DNA of 64,000 bases from Streptomyces rhizoryzae (GCF_023155275.1 NZ_JALMUV010000003.1:248001-312000); one strand, 5' to 3'; shown: positions 15,862 through 24,930, counted from the stretch's first letter. The notes: generated by a model from the letters alone, not told the origin. Numbers and translations: made by a program.

Positions 15862-17343
15862 ATGAACGACCAGAACCACCACCACACCCACCACCACACC
15901 GCTGATGCACCGCGCGCACCGCGGCAGGTGAGCGATCTGCGCGAGTTGCTTCCCTCGGCCGAACCGGCCCTGCCGGCCGCCCCCGCCGCCCTCACCCAGT
16001 GGGTCACCCGCCATGCCTCCCGGCTGGCCGGGCTCGGCACCGGAGCGGACCCCCAGGCACCGCTCACCGACCTGGAGCCGCTGCGCGACCTCGTCGGCGG
16101 CGCCCGCGTCGTCGCCCTCGGCGAAAGCTCCCACCAGATCCGCGAGTTCGGCCTGCTGCGCCACCGTATCCTGCGCTTCCTCGTCCAGGAACTGGGTTTC
16201 ACCGTCTACGCCATGGAGTACGGGGCCGCCGAAGGCCGCGCGGTGGACGCCTGGGTCCAGGGCGGCCCCGGTGACATCGACGACCTGCTCGCCCCGCGGC
16301 ACGGCGGGAGCGGGACCGGGGCCGACGGTACCGGCGGCGCGGACGAGGGCGCGGGCCCGGGGACGAGGGCCGGAGGACTGGGGCAGCCCGCCGAGTGCCG
16401 GGACACCCTGCGGTGGCTGCGGCGCCACAACGGCGCCGCCGCCCGGCCGGTGCGGTTCGTGGGGTGCGACATCCCCATGGCGGGCGGCTCGCTCGCGCCC
16501 GTACTGGAGCCGGTCGCCGCCTACTTGGCCACGGTGGACCCCGCGGCGTTGCGGTTCGTGGACACCGCCCGGGAGGTCGCCGGGCCGATCGCCGGCGGCA
16601 CGGTCATGGTGCCCGCCTACGCCCGGCTCGGCCTGGACCCGGCCGTTCAGGACCGGCTCACCACGGCGCTCGCCCGGCTGCTGGCCCGGTTCACGGACCT
16701 GCGCGAGGTCTACACCGAGCGCAGCGGCCGGGCGGCCTACGAGACCGCGCTGTCGGACGTGCGCGCGGCAGCCACCACCGACCGGGCCCAGCGCGCCATG
16801 GCCGAGGCGCTCGCGGGCGCCCCCGACAGCCTCCAGTTCGCCGGGCGGGAACGCTATCTGGCGGACACCCTGCTGGAGTTCCTCCAGCGGTCCGGCTCCG
16901 GTACCCGCGTCGTCCTGGTCGGCCACAACGCCCACATCCAGCGCTCGGCCAACCAGGCCGACGGCCCCCTGGCGGTCACGACGATGGGCAACCTGCTCGC
17001 CAGGGCCCTGGGCACGGACTACGTACCGATCGCCCTGACCGGCAACGGCGGCGAGACGGTGGAGAACGTACCGGACCCGGACCACCCGCTCGGGATGCGC
17101 TGGGGCCGCGCCGCCACCCCGGAGGCCGCGCCGGACAGCGTCGAGGGGCTGTTCGCGGGCGTACCGGACGCGCCGGCCCTGGTGGGCGCACGGGCGTTGC
17201 GCGCCCACGCCCGCCGGCACGGCCTGCCGGAACCGGCCCGCACCCGGCTGGACACCGCGTTCATCGAGGTCCCCGCCCTGGAGGCGTTCGACGGGATCAT
17301 CTGCGTCCCGGACACCACCGTCAGCGCCGACCTCGACCGGTGA
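15862..17343 (+). CDS. Erythromycin esterase family protein (Ere-type)
   Basis: A 493-residue protein of the Ere/succinoglycan-biosynthesis-hydrolase superfamily, some members of which open the lactone of 14-membered macrolides. Family residues are in place: ALGESSHQIREF (His91), AMEYGAAEGR (Glu119) and VVLVGHNAHIQRSA (His355/His358), matching the metal-independent His/Glu centre described for Ere enzymes. The N-terminus is unusually His-rich (HHHTHHHT, residues 6-13). A 30-residue Gly/Ala/Asp-rich insertion lies near 145-175. GGAG stands seven bases before ATG. The preceding leader ORF and SD-masking hairpin support a role in macrolide resistance, but Ere homologues also occur with other substrates. 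A strong terminator follows. Confidence 0.85.
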   Translation: MNDQNHHHTHHHTADAPRAPRQVSDLRELLPSAEPALPAAPAALTQWVTRHASRLAGLGTGADPQAPLTDLEPLRDLVGGARVVALGESSHQIREFGLLRHRILRFLVQELGFTVYAMEYGAAEGRAVDAWVQGGPGDIDDLLAPRHGGSGTGADGTGGADEGAGPGTRAGGLGQPAECRDTLRWLRRHNGAAARPVRFVGCDIPMAGGSLAPVLEPVAAYLATVDPAALRFVDTAREVAGPIAGGTVMVPAYARLGLDPAVQDRLTTALARLLARFTDLREVYTERSGRAAYETALSDVRAAATTDRAQRAMAEALAGAPDSLQFAGRERYLADTLLEFLQRSGSGTRVVLVGHNAHIQRSANQADGPLAVTTMGNLLARALGTDYVPIALTGNGGETVENVPDPDHPLGMRWGRAATPEAAPDSVEGLFAGVPDAPALVGARALRAHARRHGLPEPARTRLDTAFIEVPALEAFDGIICVPDTTVSADLDR

Positions 17344-17348
17344 CGCGT

Positions 17349-17378
17349 CCGCGGCCCCTGCCCGGGCAGGGGCCGCGG
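17349..17378. terminator. Bidirectional rho-independent-type hairpin
   Basis: A perfect 30-bp palindrome with 15-bp arms (CCGCGGCCCCTGCCC and its complement) lies between two convergent genes, the esterase and the nucleotidyltransferase. It is the probable shared terminator; as usual in this genus there is no long T-run. Confidence 0.8.
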
Positions 17379-17403
17379 AGGGCCGGGCTTGCGGAGCCGG
17401 TGA

Positions 17404-18156
17404 TCAGTGGGCGGCGGAGGGCGCCGCGCGGAACTGGTCGGGCAGGGTCCGGCCGGAGTCCTGGAATTCCTTGGAGGCTTCCATGACGTCCTTGACGGTG
17501 TCGATGCCCCGCCAGTAGCCGGACAGCCGGTATCCGATCAGGCCGCCCTCGCGGGCGAGTTGGGGGAAAGTGCTGTCCTCGTGGTCGCCCTTGTCCGGCA
17601 GCAGGGGCACGACGTCCGGACGGAAGACATAGACGCCCGCGTTGATCCAGTAAGGGAGTTCCGGGGACTGGGTGAAGCCCCGAATGCAGTCGCCGTCGTC
17701 CAGGTCGGCGACGCCCCAATTCGAGCGGTACGGGGAGAGCGCCACCGTGACCGCTCCGTTTCGCCGCTCGTGGTATTCGGCGAGGTCGGCGAGGGAGAAA
17801 TTGGTGATGACATCGCCGTTGAGGACGAAGAAGGCTTCGCCGGGATCGGCGAGAAGGCGGGCGGCGTATTTCAGGCCGCCACCGCGGCCGAGCGGTTCGT
17901 CCTCGACGGCATAGCGGATCTCCATGCCGAAACGCGATCCGTCACCGAGATATTCGGCGATCATCTCATGCCGGTAGCCGACGCTGACGGTCACGGAGGT
18001 GACCCCATGTCCGGAAAGCCATGCGATCTGGTGGCCGATGATCGGGGTTCCTGCCACCGGGACCATCGCTTTGGGCGCGCCGTCCGTATAGGGGCGCATA
18101 CGGGTCGCCTGACCGCCTGCGAGGATCAGTGCCTGCGTTACCGGCAGTGTGGTCAT
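17404..18156 (-). CDS. Sugar-nucleotidyltransferase (NDP-sugar pyrophosphorylase)
   Basis: A 250-residue GT-A-fold nucleotidyltransferase: activator loop LILAGGQATRMRPYTDGAPKAMVPVAGTPII (residues 9-39), then FFVLNGDVITNFSLADL with the Mg-binding Asp, and ...YWINAGVYVFRPDVVPLLPDKGDHEDSTFPQLAREGGLIGYRLSGYWRGIDTVKDVMEA. It should couple a hexose-1-phosphate to an NTP for glycan or glycolipid synthesis. It lacks the C-terminal left-handed helix of GlmU/GlgC types and is closest in length to short GDP-mannose or glucose-1-P transferases. Start ATG 18156. No other sugar gene is adjacent, so the nucleotide and sugar cannot be told. Confidence 0.85.
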   Translation of the reverse strand: MTTLPVTQALILAGGQATRMRPYTDGAPKAMVPVAGTPIIGHQIAWLSGHGVTSVTVSVGYRHEMIAEYLGDGSRFGMEIRYAVEDEPLGRGGGLKYAARLLADPGEAFFVLNGDVITNFSLADLAEYHERRNGAVTVALSPYRSNWGVADLDDGDCIRGFTQSPELPYWINAGVYVFRPDVVPLLPDKGDHEDSTFPQLAREGGLIGYRLSGYWRGIDTVKDVMEASKEFQDSGRTLPDQFRAAPSAAH

Positions 18157-19056
18157 GTACCTCGTCGCCTCCAGATTCCGGGGGTGCCCCGGCGGCACCC
18201 GTTCCGCGCATCCTCTCATCGCGCCGAGGCCGCGGGGACCGCACCTACGCGTGCGGGGCATTCCCGGTGGATTGCGGACCGCGCGGCCGCCGGAAGCAGC
18301 GGAAGGAGAAGTCGGCGGCCATCCGCTGTTTCCCCGGCATTCGGCCGGTGGACAACTGCCCGTCGTGGAGCGGGAGGAGAACGGGGGTGGGCGGGAAGGC
18401 GGGGTTGGCCGGCCGGTTGGGTAGGGTCATGGCCGATTCCCGCGGTCCGGGGCCGATTCCCTCGGTCAGGGGCGGGACGCCCAGCTCAGGCTGTGAGACC
18501 TGCCACTCCCGTCGGATGCGCCGCCGGGTGGAAAGGGTGCCCGGCCCGGCCGCACGGTGATGAGATTTTTCACCTTTCCGGTGCCCATGGTGACGATCAG
18601 GAGGGCGGATAGCCACGGGACTTCACCCGGCCGTGGGTGCCCCTGCACCGGTCGGCGGGCGGAAGGGTGTACGGGCCGCGAAGGCGAAGTGGTGCGCTTT
18701 CGACCCGACAATGTGGCCTTTTGGTGCGGGCGAAGCGGTAGCGGACGGCGACGGCTTCGTGGCCTTTGAGGGGTGCGCGCAGAGAGGGGCGTCGGTTCGG
18801 TAAGGGCGGCGGCGAAGGGCGGGTGGTGGACATCGCAAGGACGGGAATGCTGGTGCGTGCCGGAATGGCGACGGTTATACCGGGTTGGCTCGTTGTCGGT
18901 GGTATCGGTCGTATCGGTATCGGTTATCGGTGCCGGCATCGGCGTCTTGTCCGGGAGGCCGGGAGGCCGGGAGGCCGGGGCGCCGGGGCGCTCTCGTGGG
19001 CAGCCCTGCCCGTGCGCCGTCCCCGACGGGCCCGGCCCCCGCCCCCCGGCCTCCGC
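18157..19056. other. 900-base non-coding region
   Basis: No frame here has convincing codon bias on either strand. It should contain the promoter of the nucleotidyltransferase (-) at its left end and the 3' flank of the kinase gene at its right end. Visible structure: an AT-richer patch near 18558-18580, clustered TATCGG/ATCGGT repeats at 18901-18930, and four GGGAGGCC-like units at 18955-18985. Confidence 0.5.
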
Positions 19057-21108
19057 CTACCCGACCCGATGGAGTGCGGCGACCTGGTCCGCGGTCAGCG
19101 CCCGGTCGTACACCCGGACGTTCTTGATGCGGCCGGTGAAGTAGTCGACGGGGCGGCTGTCGAGGGTGGCGCGGCCGATGAGGAGGGGGCCCGGGGCGGT
19201 GGTGGGGTGGGTGTCGGCGGCGGTGGCCTGGAGGGCGCCGTCGATGTAGAGGCGGAGCCGGCCGGTCGCGGCGTCACAGACACCCACCAGATGCGTCCAG
19301 GTGTTCAGGACGGGCGGCTGGGTCGCCAGGGCGCGCACGCCCAGGCGGGAGAACGCCCACCGGCGGTCCGCACCCGAGTACTGGAGGTAGAAGGCGCTGC
19401 CACCGGTGGTGCCTTGACTGACGGCGGTGGCGAAGCCGTTGGCGCTGGTGAGGTACACCCACGCGGAGACCGTGAAGCTGTGCCCCGGGGTGGTGTCGAG
19501 CACCGCGTCGCGGGTGCTGATCTGGCTGCTGAGGCCGTTGAAGAGGGCTCCGCCGGCGGCTGCGGTGCCCCAGCGGACGTCGGACGCGGCACCGTCGTGG
19601 CTGCCGGCCGAATCCCGCGCGAGGGTGCCGGAGCGTTCGTCAAGTGGCCAGGAGGCGATGGGAGTCGGGTCGGCGGGGTGGGGTGGTGCGGAGCCCTGGG
19701 CGGTGTCGTCGGTGAAGGCCAGGGTCACGGGCACGGCCACCGCCGCGGCGGCCGCCGTCGCCGCCGCGGAGATCAGCAGCGTACGGCGGGCGGGGCGGCG
19801 CCGGGCCGCCGGGCCGGTCGGCTGCGAGGCCGCCGTCGCCGCCCCGGGCGGGGGAGTGGCGGCCAGGTGGGAATGGGCGGCGGGCGTCGGCCCCGCCCAG
19901 GAGCCGCCCGGTGCCTGAACCCCGGGCGCCGACCCCGGTACCGGCGCCACTGCCCCGCCGGCCGCCTGGTGGGCCGCTCCGCCGTACGGAACGGAGCCGG
20001 AGCTCTGGCCGGAGGTGAGGGCGTCCGGGCCGGAGGCGCCGTACGGATGGGAGGCACTGTGCGGATGGGAGGCGGCTTCCGGGCCGGAGGTGGCGTCCGG
20101 GCCGGAGGTGGCGTCCGGACCGGAGGTGGCGTCCGGACCAGGCGCCGGGCCGGATGCCGCACCGGAGCGTGGCGGCGGGGGCGGCGGCGTCCCGGGGGAC
20201 GGCGCGGCAGCCGCCGGCGGGGCGCCGGACGGGGTCCGTACGGCCGTGGCCGCGGCCGCGCCGCACCGGGTGAGGAGTTCGCGCGGGGTGGGGCGCCGGG
20301 CCGGGTCCTTGGCCAGGCAGTCCGCGATCAGCGCGCGCAGCGCGGGGTCGGCGATCGTGTCGAGGTCGGGGGAGTCGTGCACGACCCGGTAGAGGAGGGA
20401 CGCCACATGGCCGTTGCCGAACGGGTGGCCGCCGATCGCCGCGTACGCCAGCACCGTGCCGAGCGAGAAGACGTCGCTGGCCGGACCGATCTTCTCGCCG
20501 TTCACCTGCTCCGGCGACATGAACCCCGGTGAGCCGAGCGCATAGCCGGTCGCGGTGAACGACGTGCCCTCGGTCAGCCGGGCGATACCGAAGTCGATGA
20601 CCCGCGGACCGTCCGCGGCGAGCAGCACGTTGGAGGGCTTGAGGTCGCGGTGGACGAGGTGGGCGCCGTGGATCGACAGCAGCGCCTCGGCGAGCCCGGC
20701 GGCCAGCGAGAACACCTGCTCCGTCGGCATCGGACCGCGTTCGGCGACGGCCTTCTCCAGGGACGGGCCGGGGATGTAGCTGGTGACCAGCCAGGGTTCG
20801 GCCGCGTCCGGGTCGGCGTCGATCACCGGCGCGGTGAACGCCCCGCTGACCGCGCGGGCGGCCCGCACCTCCCGGCGGAACCGGTCCCGGAAGCCCGGCT
20901 GGTCCACCAGCGCCGCGTGCACCACCTTCACCGCGACCTGCCGGCCACCCGGCGAGCGCCCGAGGAAGACCCGCCCCATCCCGCCGGCGCCCAGCCGCCC
21001 CAGCAGCTGGTACGCGCCGATGGAACGCGGGTCGTCCGGATCCAGCGCTGCCACAAACCCCTCCCGCGTCGTCGGCCCGGCCGGAACCGGCCGGGCGGTC
21101 TCCAGCAT
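19057..21108 (-). CDS. Membrane Ser/Thr protein kinase with LamG-like extracellular domain
   Basis: A 683-residue Hanks-type kinase. Kinase domain about 30-285: Gly loop LGRLGAGGMGRVFLG, Lys61 (VAVKVV), HRDLKPSN (153-160), DFGIA (172-176), SPGFMSPEQV activation segment. A Pro/Ala/Gly-rich linker (about 290-425) contains tandem SGPDAT repeats. A basic stop and one membrane helix follow (RRTLLISAAATAAAAAVAVPVTLAF), then a secreted domain of about 200 residues, IASWPLDERSGTLARDSAGSHDGAASDVRWG...RIKNVRVYDRALTADQVAALH, the concanavalin/LamG_3 pattern for carbohydrate binding. It is predicted to sense an external glycan and phosphorylate internal targets. ATG 21108. No phosphatase neighbour is seen. 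Confidence 0.88.
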   Translation of the reverse strand: MLETARPVPAGPTTREGFVAALDPDDPRSIGAYQLLGRLGAGGMGRVFLGRSPGGRQVAVKVVHAALVDQPGFRDRFRREVRAARAVSGAFTAPVIDADPDAAEPWLVTSYIPGPSLEKAVAERGPMPTEQVFSLAAGLAEALLSIHGAHLVHRDLKPSNVLLAADGPRVIDFGIARLTEGTSFTATGYALGSPGFMSPEQVNGEKIGPASDVFSLGTVLAYAAIGGHPFGNGHVASLLYRVVHDSPDLDTIADPALRALIADCLAKDPARRPTPRELLTRCGAAAATAVRTPSGAPPAAAAPSPGTPPPPPPRSGAASGPAPGPDATSGPDATSGPDATSGPEAASHPHSASHPYGASGPDALTSGQSSGSVPYGGAAHQAAGGAVAPVPGSAPGVQAPGGSWAGPTPAAHSHLAATPPPGAATAASQPTGPAARRRPARRTLLISAAATAAAAAVAVPVTLAFTDDTAQGSAPPHPADPTPIASWPLDERSGTLARDSAGSHDGAASDVRWGTAAAGGALFNGLSSQISTRDAVLDTTPGHSFTVSAWVYLTSANGFATAVSQGTTGGSAFYLQYSGADRRWAFSRLGVRALATQPPVLNTWTHLVGVCDAATGRLRLYIDGALQATAADTHPTTAPGPLLIGRATLDSRPVDYFTGRIKNVRVYDRALTADQVAALHRVG
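20079..20150. repeat. 18-bp tandem repeat inside the kinase linker (about four units)
   Basis: Units of GGAGGTGGCGTCCGGGCC and variants run head to tail, encoding (on the minus strand) repeated Gly-Pro-Asp-Ala-Thr-Ser. The copies are nearly identical, so unit number probably varies between strains and sets linker length. Confidence 0.75.
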
Positions 21109-21353
21109 AGGGGGCGCGCCGCGTACCGCCCGGGGCGGTCCCGGCGGCGCCCCACCCCACCTGACGTGCCGTCATGAACAAAGCGGCGGATTGCCGACAC
21201 GGGGGCATCCGGCTCGTCCGCATTGCGGCCGGCGTGCGGAGTTCGCGCCCGCGGCGAGGCGCTTCCGGACCGTGCCGAGGCGTTGCGGGACCGTGCCGCG
21301 GGGCGGCGGCAGGCCCGGAGCCGCCGCGCCCGGCGCCGGCCACCCGGCCGTGC

Positions 21354-21435
21354 CTACCGGGCGGCGGTGGACGTGAGGAAGTGCCCGATCTCGCGGGCCA
21401 CGGCCTCCGGCTCGTCCAGCATCGAGAGCACATAG
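21354..21435 (-). pseudogene. C-terminal scrap of an alpha/beta hydrolase
   Basis: The minus strand encodes FYVLSMLDEPEAVAREIGHFLTSTAAR followed by TAG (21354-21356), preceded by a stop. This is the standard end of many alpha/beta hydrolases (M-L-D-E-P-E-A-V-A...I..FL), after the catalytic His. The rest is absent. The broken MerR gene begins immediately to the right in the opposite direction; a divergent MerR/hydrolase pair was probably damaged by deletion. Confidence 0.5.
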
Positions 21436-21447
21436 AATCACGGTGAT

Positions 21448-22343
21448 GTGAGGGAACCCACCTGGTCGATCGGGGAGTTGGCCGCCCGCACGGGGCTGCC
21501 GGTGAAGACCGTCGCTACTACTCCGACCTCGGCCTGCTGCCCACCACCCGCAGCGCGGGCGGCCACCGCCGCTATCCGCACCGGGCACGGGAACGGCTGC
21601 TGCTGGTACGGCAGCTGCGCGCGCTGGGCCTCCCCCTCGCGGCCATCACCGACGTCGCGGCCGGCCACCGCGACCTCGCCGACGCGGTGGCCGAGCACCT
21701 CGCGGCCACCCGGACCCGGATCGCCGAACTGCGCTGGCGCGAGGCCGCGCTGCGGGCCCTGGACGGCGGCTCGGATCCCGAACGGCTGCGGCGCCTGCGC
21801 CTGCCGGCCCGGATCCAGCACCTGCCGACGGCCACCGCCGACTTCGCCCGCGCCTGGGAGCGGGTGCTGCCCGCCTCGGTGCCCCGCCGCCTGGCCGCCG
21901 CCATCCTCGACCAGGCCGTGCCCGAGCCGCCGGGCGCCCCCACTCCCGCAACCGTGCTGGCCTACGCCGAACTGCACGCCCTCGTGGCGGAACCGCAGTT
22001 CCTGGCCTACTGGGCCGCCCCGCACGTACGGGACAAGGCATCGCTCTACGCCGCCCTGCTCGACGCCTCGGAAGGCGCCGCGCCCGCGGTGGCCGCCGGG
22101 CGGGCGCCGCACGACTGCGCGGCACTGCGTGCGTTCACCGCTGCCTGCGCCCGGGCGCGCGGCACGGACGACACCCCCGGCTTCCGCGCCCGCATGGCCG
22201 CGGAGTTCCGCGGCACCGTCCCGCTGTTCCGCCGCTACCGGCAGCACGTGCGGACCGTCACCGCCGCGACCGGGCCCAGCCCGGGGACCCCCCACTGCTG
22301 GCTGGTGGAAGCCCTCATCGCGGAGCACGGCCCCAGGCCCTGA
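21448..22343 (+). pseudogene. MerR-family regulator with a frameshift
   Basis: GTG 21448 opens VREPTWSIGELAARTGLPVKTV, the first helix-turn of a MerR HTH. At 21511-21515 (GTCGCTAC) one C appears missing; with it the frame continues RYYSDLGLLPTTRSAGGHRRYPHRARERLLLVRQLRALGLPLAAITDVAAGH and a 220-residue C-terminal effector region to TGA 22343. As read, the HTH is separated from the rest, so no functional regulator is made. The downstream reading frame shows no other damage over 270 codons, so a very recent mutation or a consensus error is as likely as old decay. Neighbour: the hydrolase scrap on its left. Confidence 0.78.
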
Positions 22344-22347
22344 CGCG

Positions 22348-22380
22348 CCCGGCCGGTCCCGGACCCCAGGACCGGCCGGG
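22348..22380. terminator. Bidirectional hairpin terminator
   Basis: A 12-bp perfect stem (CCCGGCCGGTCC with GGACCGGCCGGG) and 9-base loop lies between the convergent MerR and HAD-phosphatase genes. Confidence 0.78.
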
Positions 22381-22386
22381 GCCCGC

Positions 22387-23520
22387 TCAGCCGATCTGCT
22401 CGGGCGTCACGGTCAGCCAGCGCTTGTCCGCCGTGACCGGCTGCCCCAGTTCCTTCTGGCGCCGGGCGTTGGCGCGCTTCATCGCGTCCAACTCCTTCAT
22501 GGCGCTGTCCTTGCGGTTCACCCAGACCCGCACGCCGCCGTGCCGCACGTCGGTGGAGCGGAAGAGCATCGGCCCGTCGCTCTTGGGGGTGTCGCCCGCC
22601 ACGAGGACCGGCCGCCGCCACGGGTCGATGTACGTGCTGATCGCCGCCGGTTTGCCCTCGTACCAGGTCAGCGGCGCCCACAGGGTCGGGGTCAGTTCCC
22701 GGTCGGCGAGTTCCGCCGGGTCGAAGCGGCCGGCCGCGATCTCCTTGCGGGCACTGGTGACGTCGCCCGTCGCGCGGTCCTTGAGCAGCATGGCGACGCC
22801 GATGACGTTCGCCGGCTTCACGTCGTACCCGTACTCGGGATCGCTCAGCACCATGCGCACCAGGTCCTCGGAGGCCGCGCTCACCACGTACACCTCGATG
22901 CCGTGCCGGCGCAGGGCCCGGTAGAGCTCCTGCATGCCCGGGGAGGGGCGGGGTGCCTGGACCTCGGTCCGGGTCGGCTTCCCGTTCGCGTAGTACTCCG
23001 CGGGGATCGGCTTGCGGTACGCCATCAGCTCGTCGACGTAGCCCTTGAGCTGCTTGAGGGTGAAGCCCGAGAAGATCTGCGCGGCCCAGGGGTAGCAGAC
23101 CTGGTCGTCCACCTCGCACAGGCGGTTGTAGTAGCTGTAGAGGCTCTCCTTGTGGTCCGGGGTGTCCTTGAAGGGGATGACCTTCAGGGAGGAGTCCATG
23201 GTCGCGCGGGTCAGGACACCCTTGTTCTCCAGGAAGGGGAGCAGGGCCTCCTCCAGGTCGTTGCGGTACGTGGTGTTGTCCGCGTCGAAGACCGCGTAGC
23301 CGCCCTGGTGGTCGTGGTCCGCGAGGACCGTGCCGAGTTGCTCGGCCACGGGCGCGGGCCAGTGCTTCAGCTCCGCCGCGGCGGCGGCGGCCCGCGGCGC
23401 CGTCCCGGCCGCCCGGGCCTCGCCGGTCCCCGGCCACAGCGCGCTGCCCGCCAGGACCGCGGCGGCCAGCACGCCCGCCATCCCGAAGACCGCCGGCTTG
23501 CCTGTTACCCGTACTGCCAT
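22387..23520 (-). CDS. Secreted HAD-superfamily phosphatase
   Basis: A 377-residue protein with a Sec-type signal ([19 protein letters not shown], then AAG-type cleavage near residue 38). HAD motif I is [14 protein letters not shown] (DADNT, 79-83), motif [18 protein letters not shown], and later acidic motifs include the [15 protein letters not shown] region. The layout with a Tyr/Trp-rich insertion ([23 protein letters not shown], possible disulfide) resembles secreted phosphorylcholine or acid phosphatases. It probably releases phosphate from organic esters outside the cell. ATG 23520. It stands alone, convergent with the MerR pseudogene. Confidence 0.8.
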   Translation of the reverse strand: MAVRVTGKPAVFGMAGVLAAAVLAGSALWPGTGEARAAGTAPRAAAAAAELKHWPAPVAEQLGTVLADHDHQGGYAVFDADNTTYRNDLEEALLPFLENKGVLTRATMDSSLKVIPFKDTPDHKESLYSYYNRLCEVDDQVCYPWAAQIFSGFTLKQLKGYVDELMAYRKPIPAEYYANGKPTRTEVQAPRPSPGMQELYRALRRHGIEVYVVSAASEDLVRMVLSDPEYGYDVKPANVIGVAMLLKDRATGDVTSARKEIAAGRFDPAELADRELTPTLWAPLTWYEGKPAAISTYIDPWRRPVLVAGDTPKSDGPMLFRSTDVRHGGVRVWVNRKDSAMKELDAMKRANARRQKELGQPVTADKRWLTVTPEQIG

Positions 23521-23943
23521 GGTTGTCCGTTCCGTGAGAGCCGTGCGCTGCCCGGTCCGCAGCGGCGCGCCATGGTACGAGGACGGGGGCGGCCTGCCCA
23601 TGATCGATCTCACCGCCGCGGAGGGGTGTGAGGACCGGGAACCCGGGTAGCCCGGGCAGCCGAAGCCGACCGGGCGCCCGACGGCGACCGGTAGGACCGG
23701 CCGGTCCGGCCACCCGGGCGCCACGCCCCCCAACTCCCCTTCTGCGCCCCCCACCTGCTCCTCGGATACAACCCTTTGCGCGTGTGGTCGGTCCGGTAGT
23801 GCGGGTAGGGCCTGTTGCGCCAGTGGCCGGGAGTACGGGCGGTACCGGTTGCGCCGGAGGGCCCCGGAACTGCCGGAAGGCACCAGATGTGCCGGTGGTT
23901 CGACCGAACGGATCCGCTGCGGCGAACAGGCTCGACAGACTGA

Positions 23944-24231
23944 TGCCACGGCAAGCCCGAACGGCCCGGCACACCGGCCAAGCCCGGTGAGGGCTCCGGG
24001 TCCGGCCCCGCCACCACGGGCGGCGCCACGCACCGGACCGGCGTCACACCGAACGGCGCCACCGGGGAAACCGCCGGCAAGGGCAGCCTGGCCGCAACCG
24101 GCTCGCCCTCCGCACTGCCCACGCTCGCCGTGGCGGCGGGCGTCGCCACGGCCGTGGGCGCGCTGCTCATCACCCGCCGCCGCACCTCCACTGCCGGTAC
24201 CGGCAGCAACCGGGGCGACGCCACGCTGTAA
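23944..24231 (+). pseudogene. 3' remnant of a sortase-anchored surface protein (LAXTG signal)
   Basis: Downstream of a stop at 23941 the frame runs [10 protein letters not shown]... through a Gly/Thr-rich spacer to [15 protein letters not shown], then the helix [21 protein letters not shown], ending in a short basic tail at TAA 24229-24231. This is a complete cell-wall sorting signal of the LAXTG type used by Streptomyces sortase E. No start codon, signal peptide or ectodomain precedes it in frame, and 23521-23943 holds no gene. The 5' part was probably deleted. Confidence 0.5.
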
Positions 24232-24422
24232 GCACCTGCCCGCCCGGGAGCCGGGGGCCGGGGCAGGGCCCTGTTCGAGCAGCTTGGGCTACGGGGCCAC
24301 GGCCTGCGCACGGGTCTGCACGCCGCCAACCACGGGACCCGCCGCTGGCTTCGGCACCAGGCGAGCCCTCGCAACGGCAATGCCCATGGCAGGGGGCGGG
24401 GGGTGAAGACCACCCTCCGCCC

Positions 24423-24875
24423 TCACTCTGCCCCTTCCCCTTCCGCTTCCCCTCGGGCCGTTGGATCCCACAGGCCGGCGGCCTCGCCGCGGGCCAGGTG
24501 CTCGGCGTAGACGCCAACCTTCCAGGCAATGACCGACCGGCACTCCTCCAGCGCCTGGATCTGCGCCTCGACGCGCCGTTGGTGCGTGTCGAGGAGGTGC
24601 AGGCGTTCGGCTTCGTTGCCCGCCCCCTGCCGCACCAACTCCGCGAACCGTTTGAGGTCGGTGAGCGGCATACCGGATTCCCGTAGCTTGACGCAGATCA
24701 GCAGCCAGTCGACATCGGCGGGGGCGTAGCGCCGCCGGCCGCCCGCGGTGCGCTGGACCGGGCCGATCAGCAGGCCCTCGCGCTCGTAGAAGCGCAACGC
24801 GTGCACGCTCAGGCCGGTCCGTTCGGCCACCTCGCCGATGCTCAGGGGCTCGGCACGGATCTCGGTAGTCGCCAT
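24423..24875 (-). CDS. MerR-family regulator
   Basis: A 150-residue regulator with HTH LSIGEVAERTGLSVHALRFYEREGLLIGPVQRTAGGRRRYAPADVDWL (about 12-60) and a dimerisation helix LLDTHQRRVEAQIQALEECRSVIAWKVGVYAEHLA. There are no clustered Cys, so it is a ligand- or stress-sensing rather than metal-sensing type; the family commonly controls oxidoreductase genes. It is divergent from the SDR gene with a 55-base gap containing a perfect palindrome in a 19-bp-spaced promoter, which it probably activates by DNA untwisting. ATG 24875. Confidence 0.88.
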   Translation of the reverse strand: MATTEIRAEPLSIGEVAERTGLSVHALRFYEREGLLIGPVQRTAGGRRRYAPADVDWLLICVKLRESGMPLTDLKRFAELVRQGAGNEAERLHLLDTHQRRVEAQIQALEECRSVIAWKVGVYAEHLARGEAAGLWDPTARGEAEGEGAE

Positions 24876-24892
24876 GCCGCCCAGCCTAGGAC

Positions 24893-24923
24893 TTGATCTA
24901 GACCTCGCTCTAGATCCTAGCGT
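24893..24923 (+). promoter_or_regulatory. MerR-type promoter and operator for the SDR gene
   Basis: TTGATC (-35, 24893-24898) and TAGCGT (-10, 24918-24923) are separated by 19 bp, the over-long spacing typical of MerR targets. The perfect inverted repeat GATCTAGA-CCTCGC-TCTAGATC (24895-24916) fills the spacer. The -10 ends seven bases before ATG 24931, so the SDR mRNA is probably leaderless. Confidence 0.7.
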
Positions 24924-24930
24924 GAGCGGC

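Noticed and set aside
18466..18939. Minus-strand frame of about 157 codons in the 18-19 kb gap
   Set aside because: Starts in simple TATCGG repeats, composition Arg/Pro/Ser-rich throughout, no motif.
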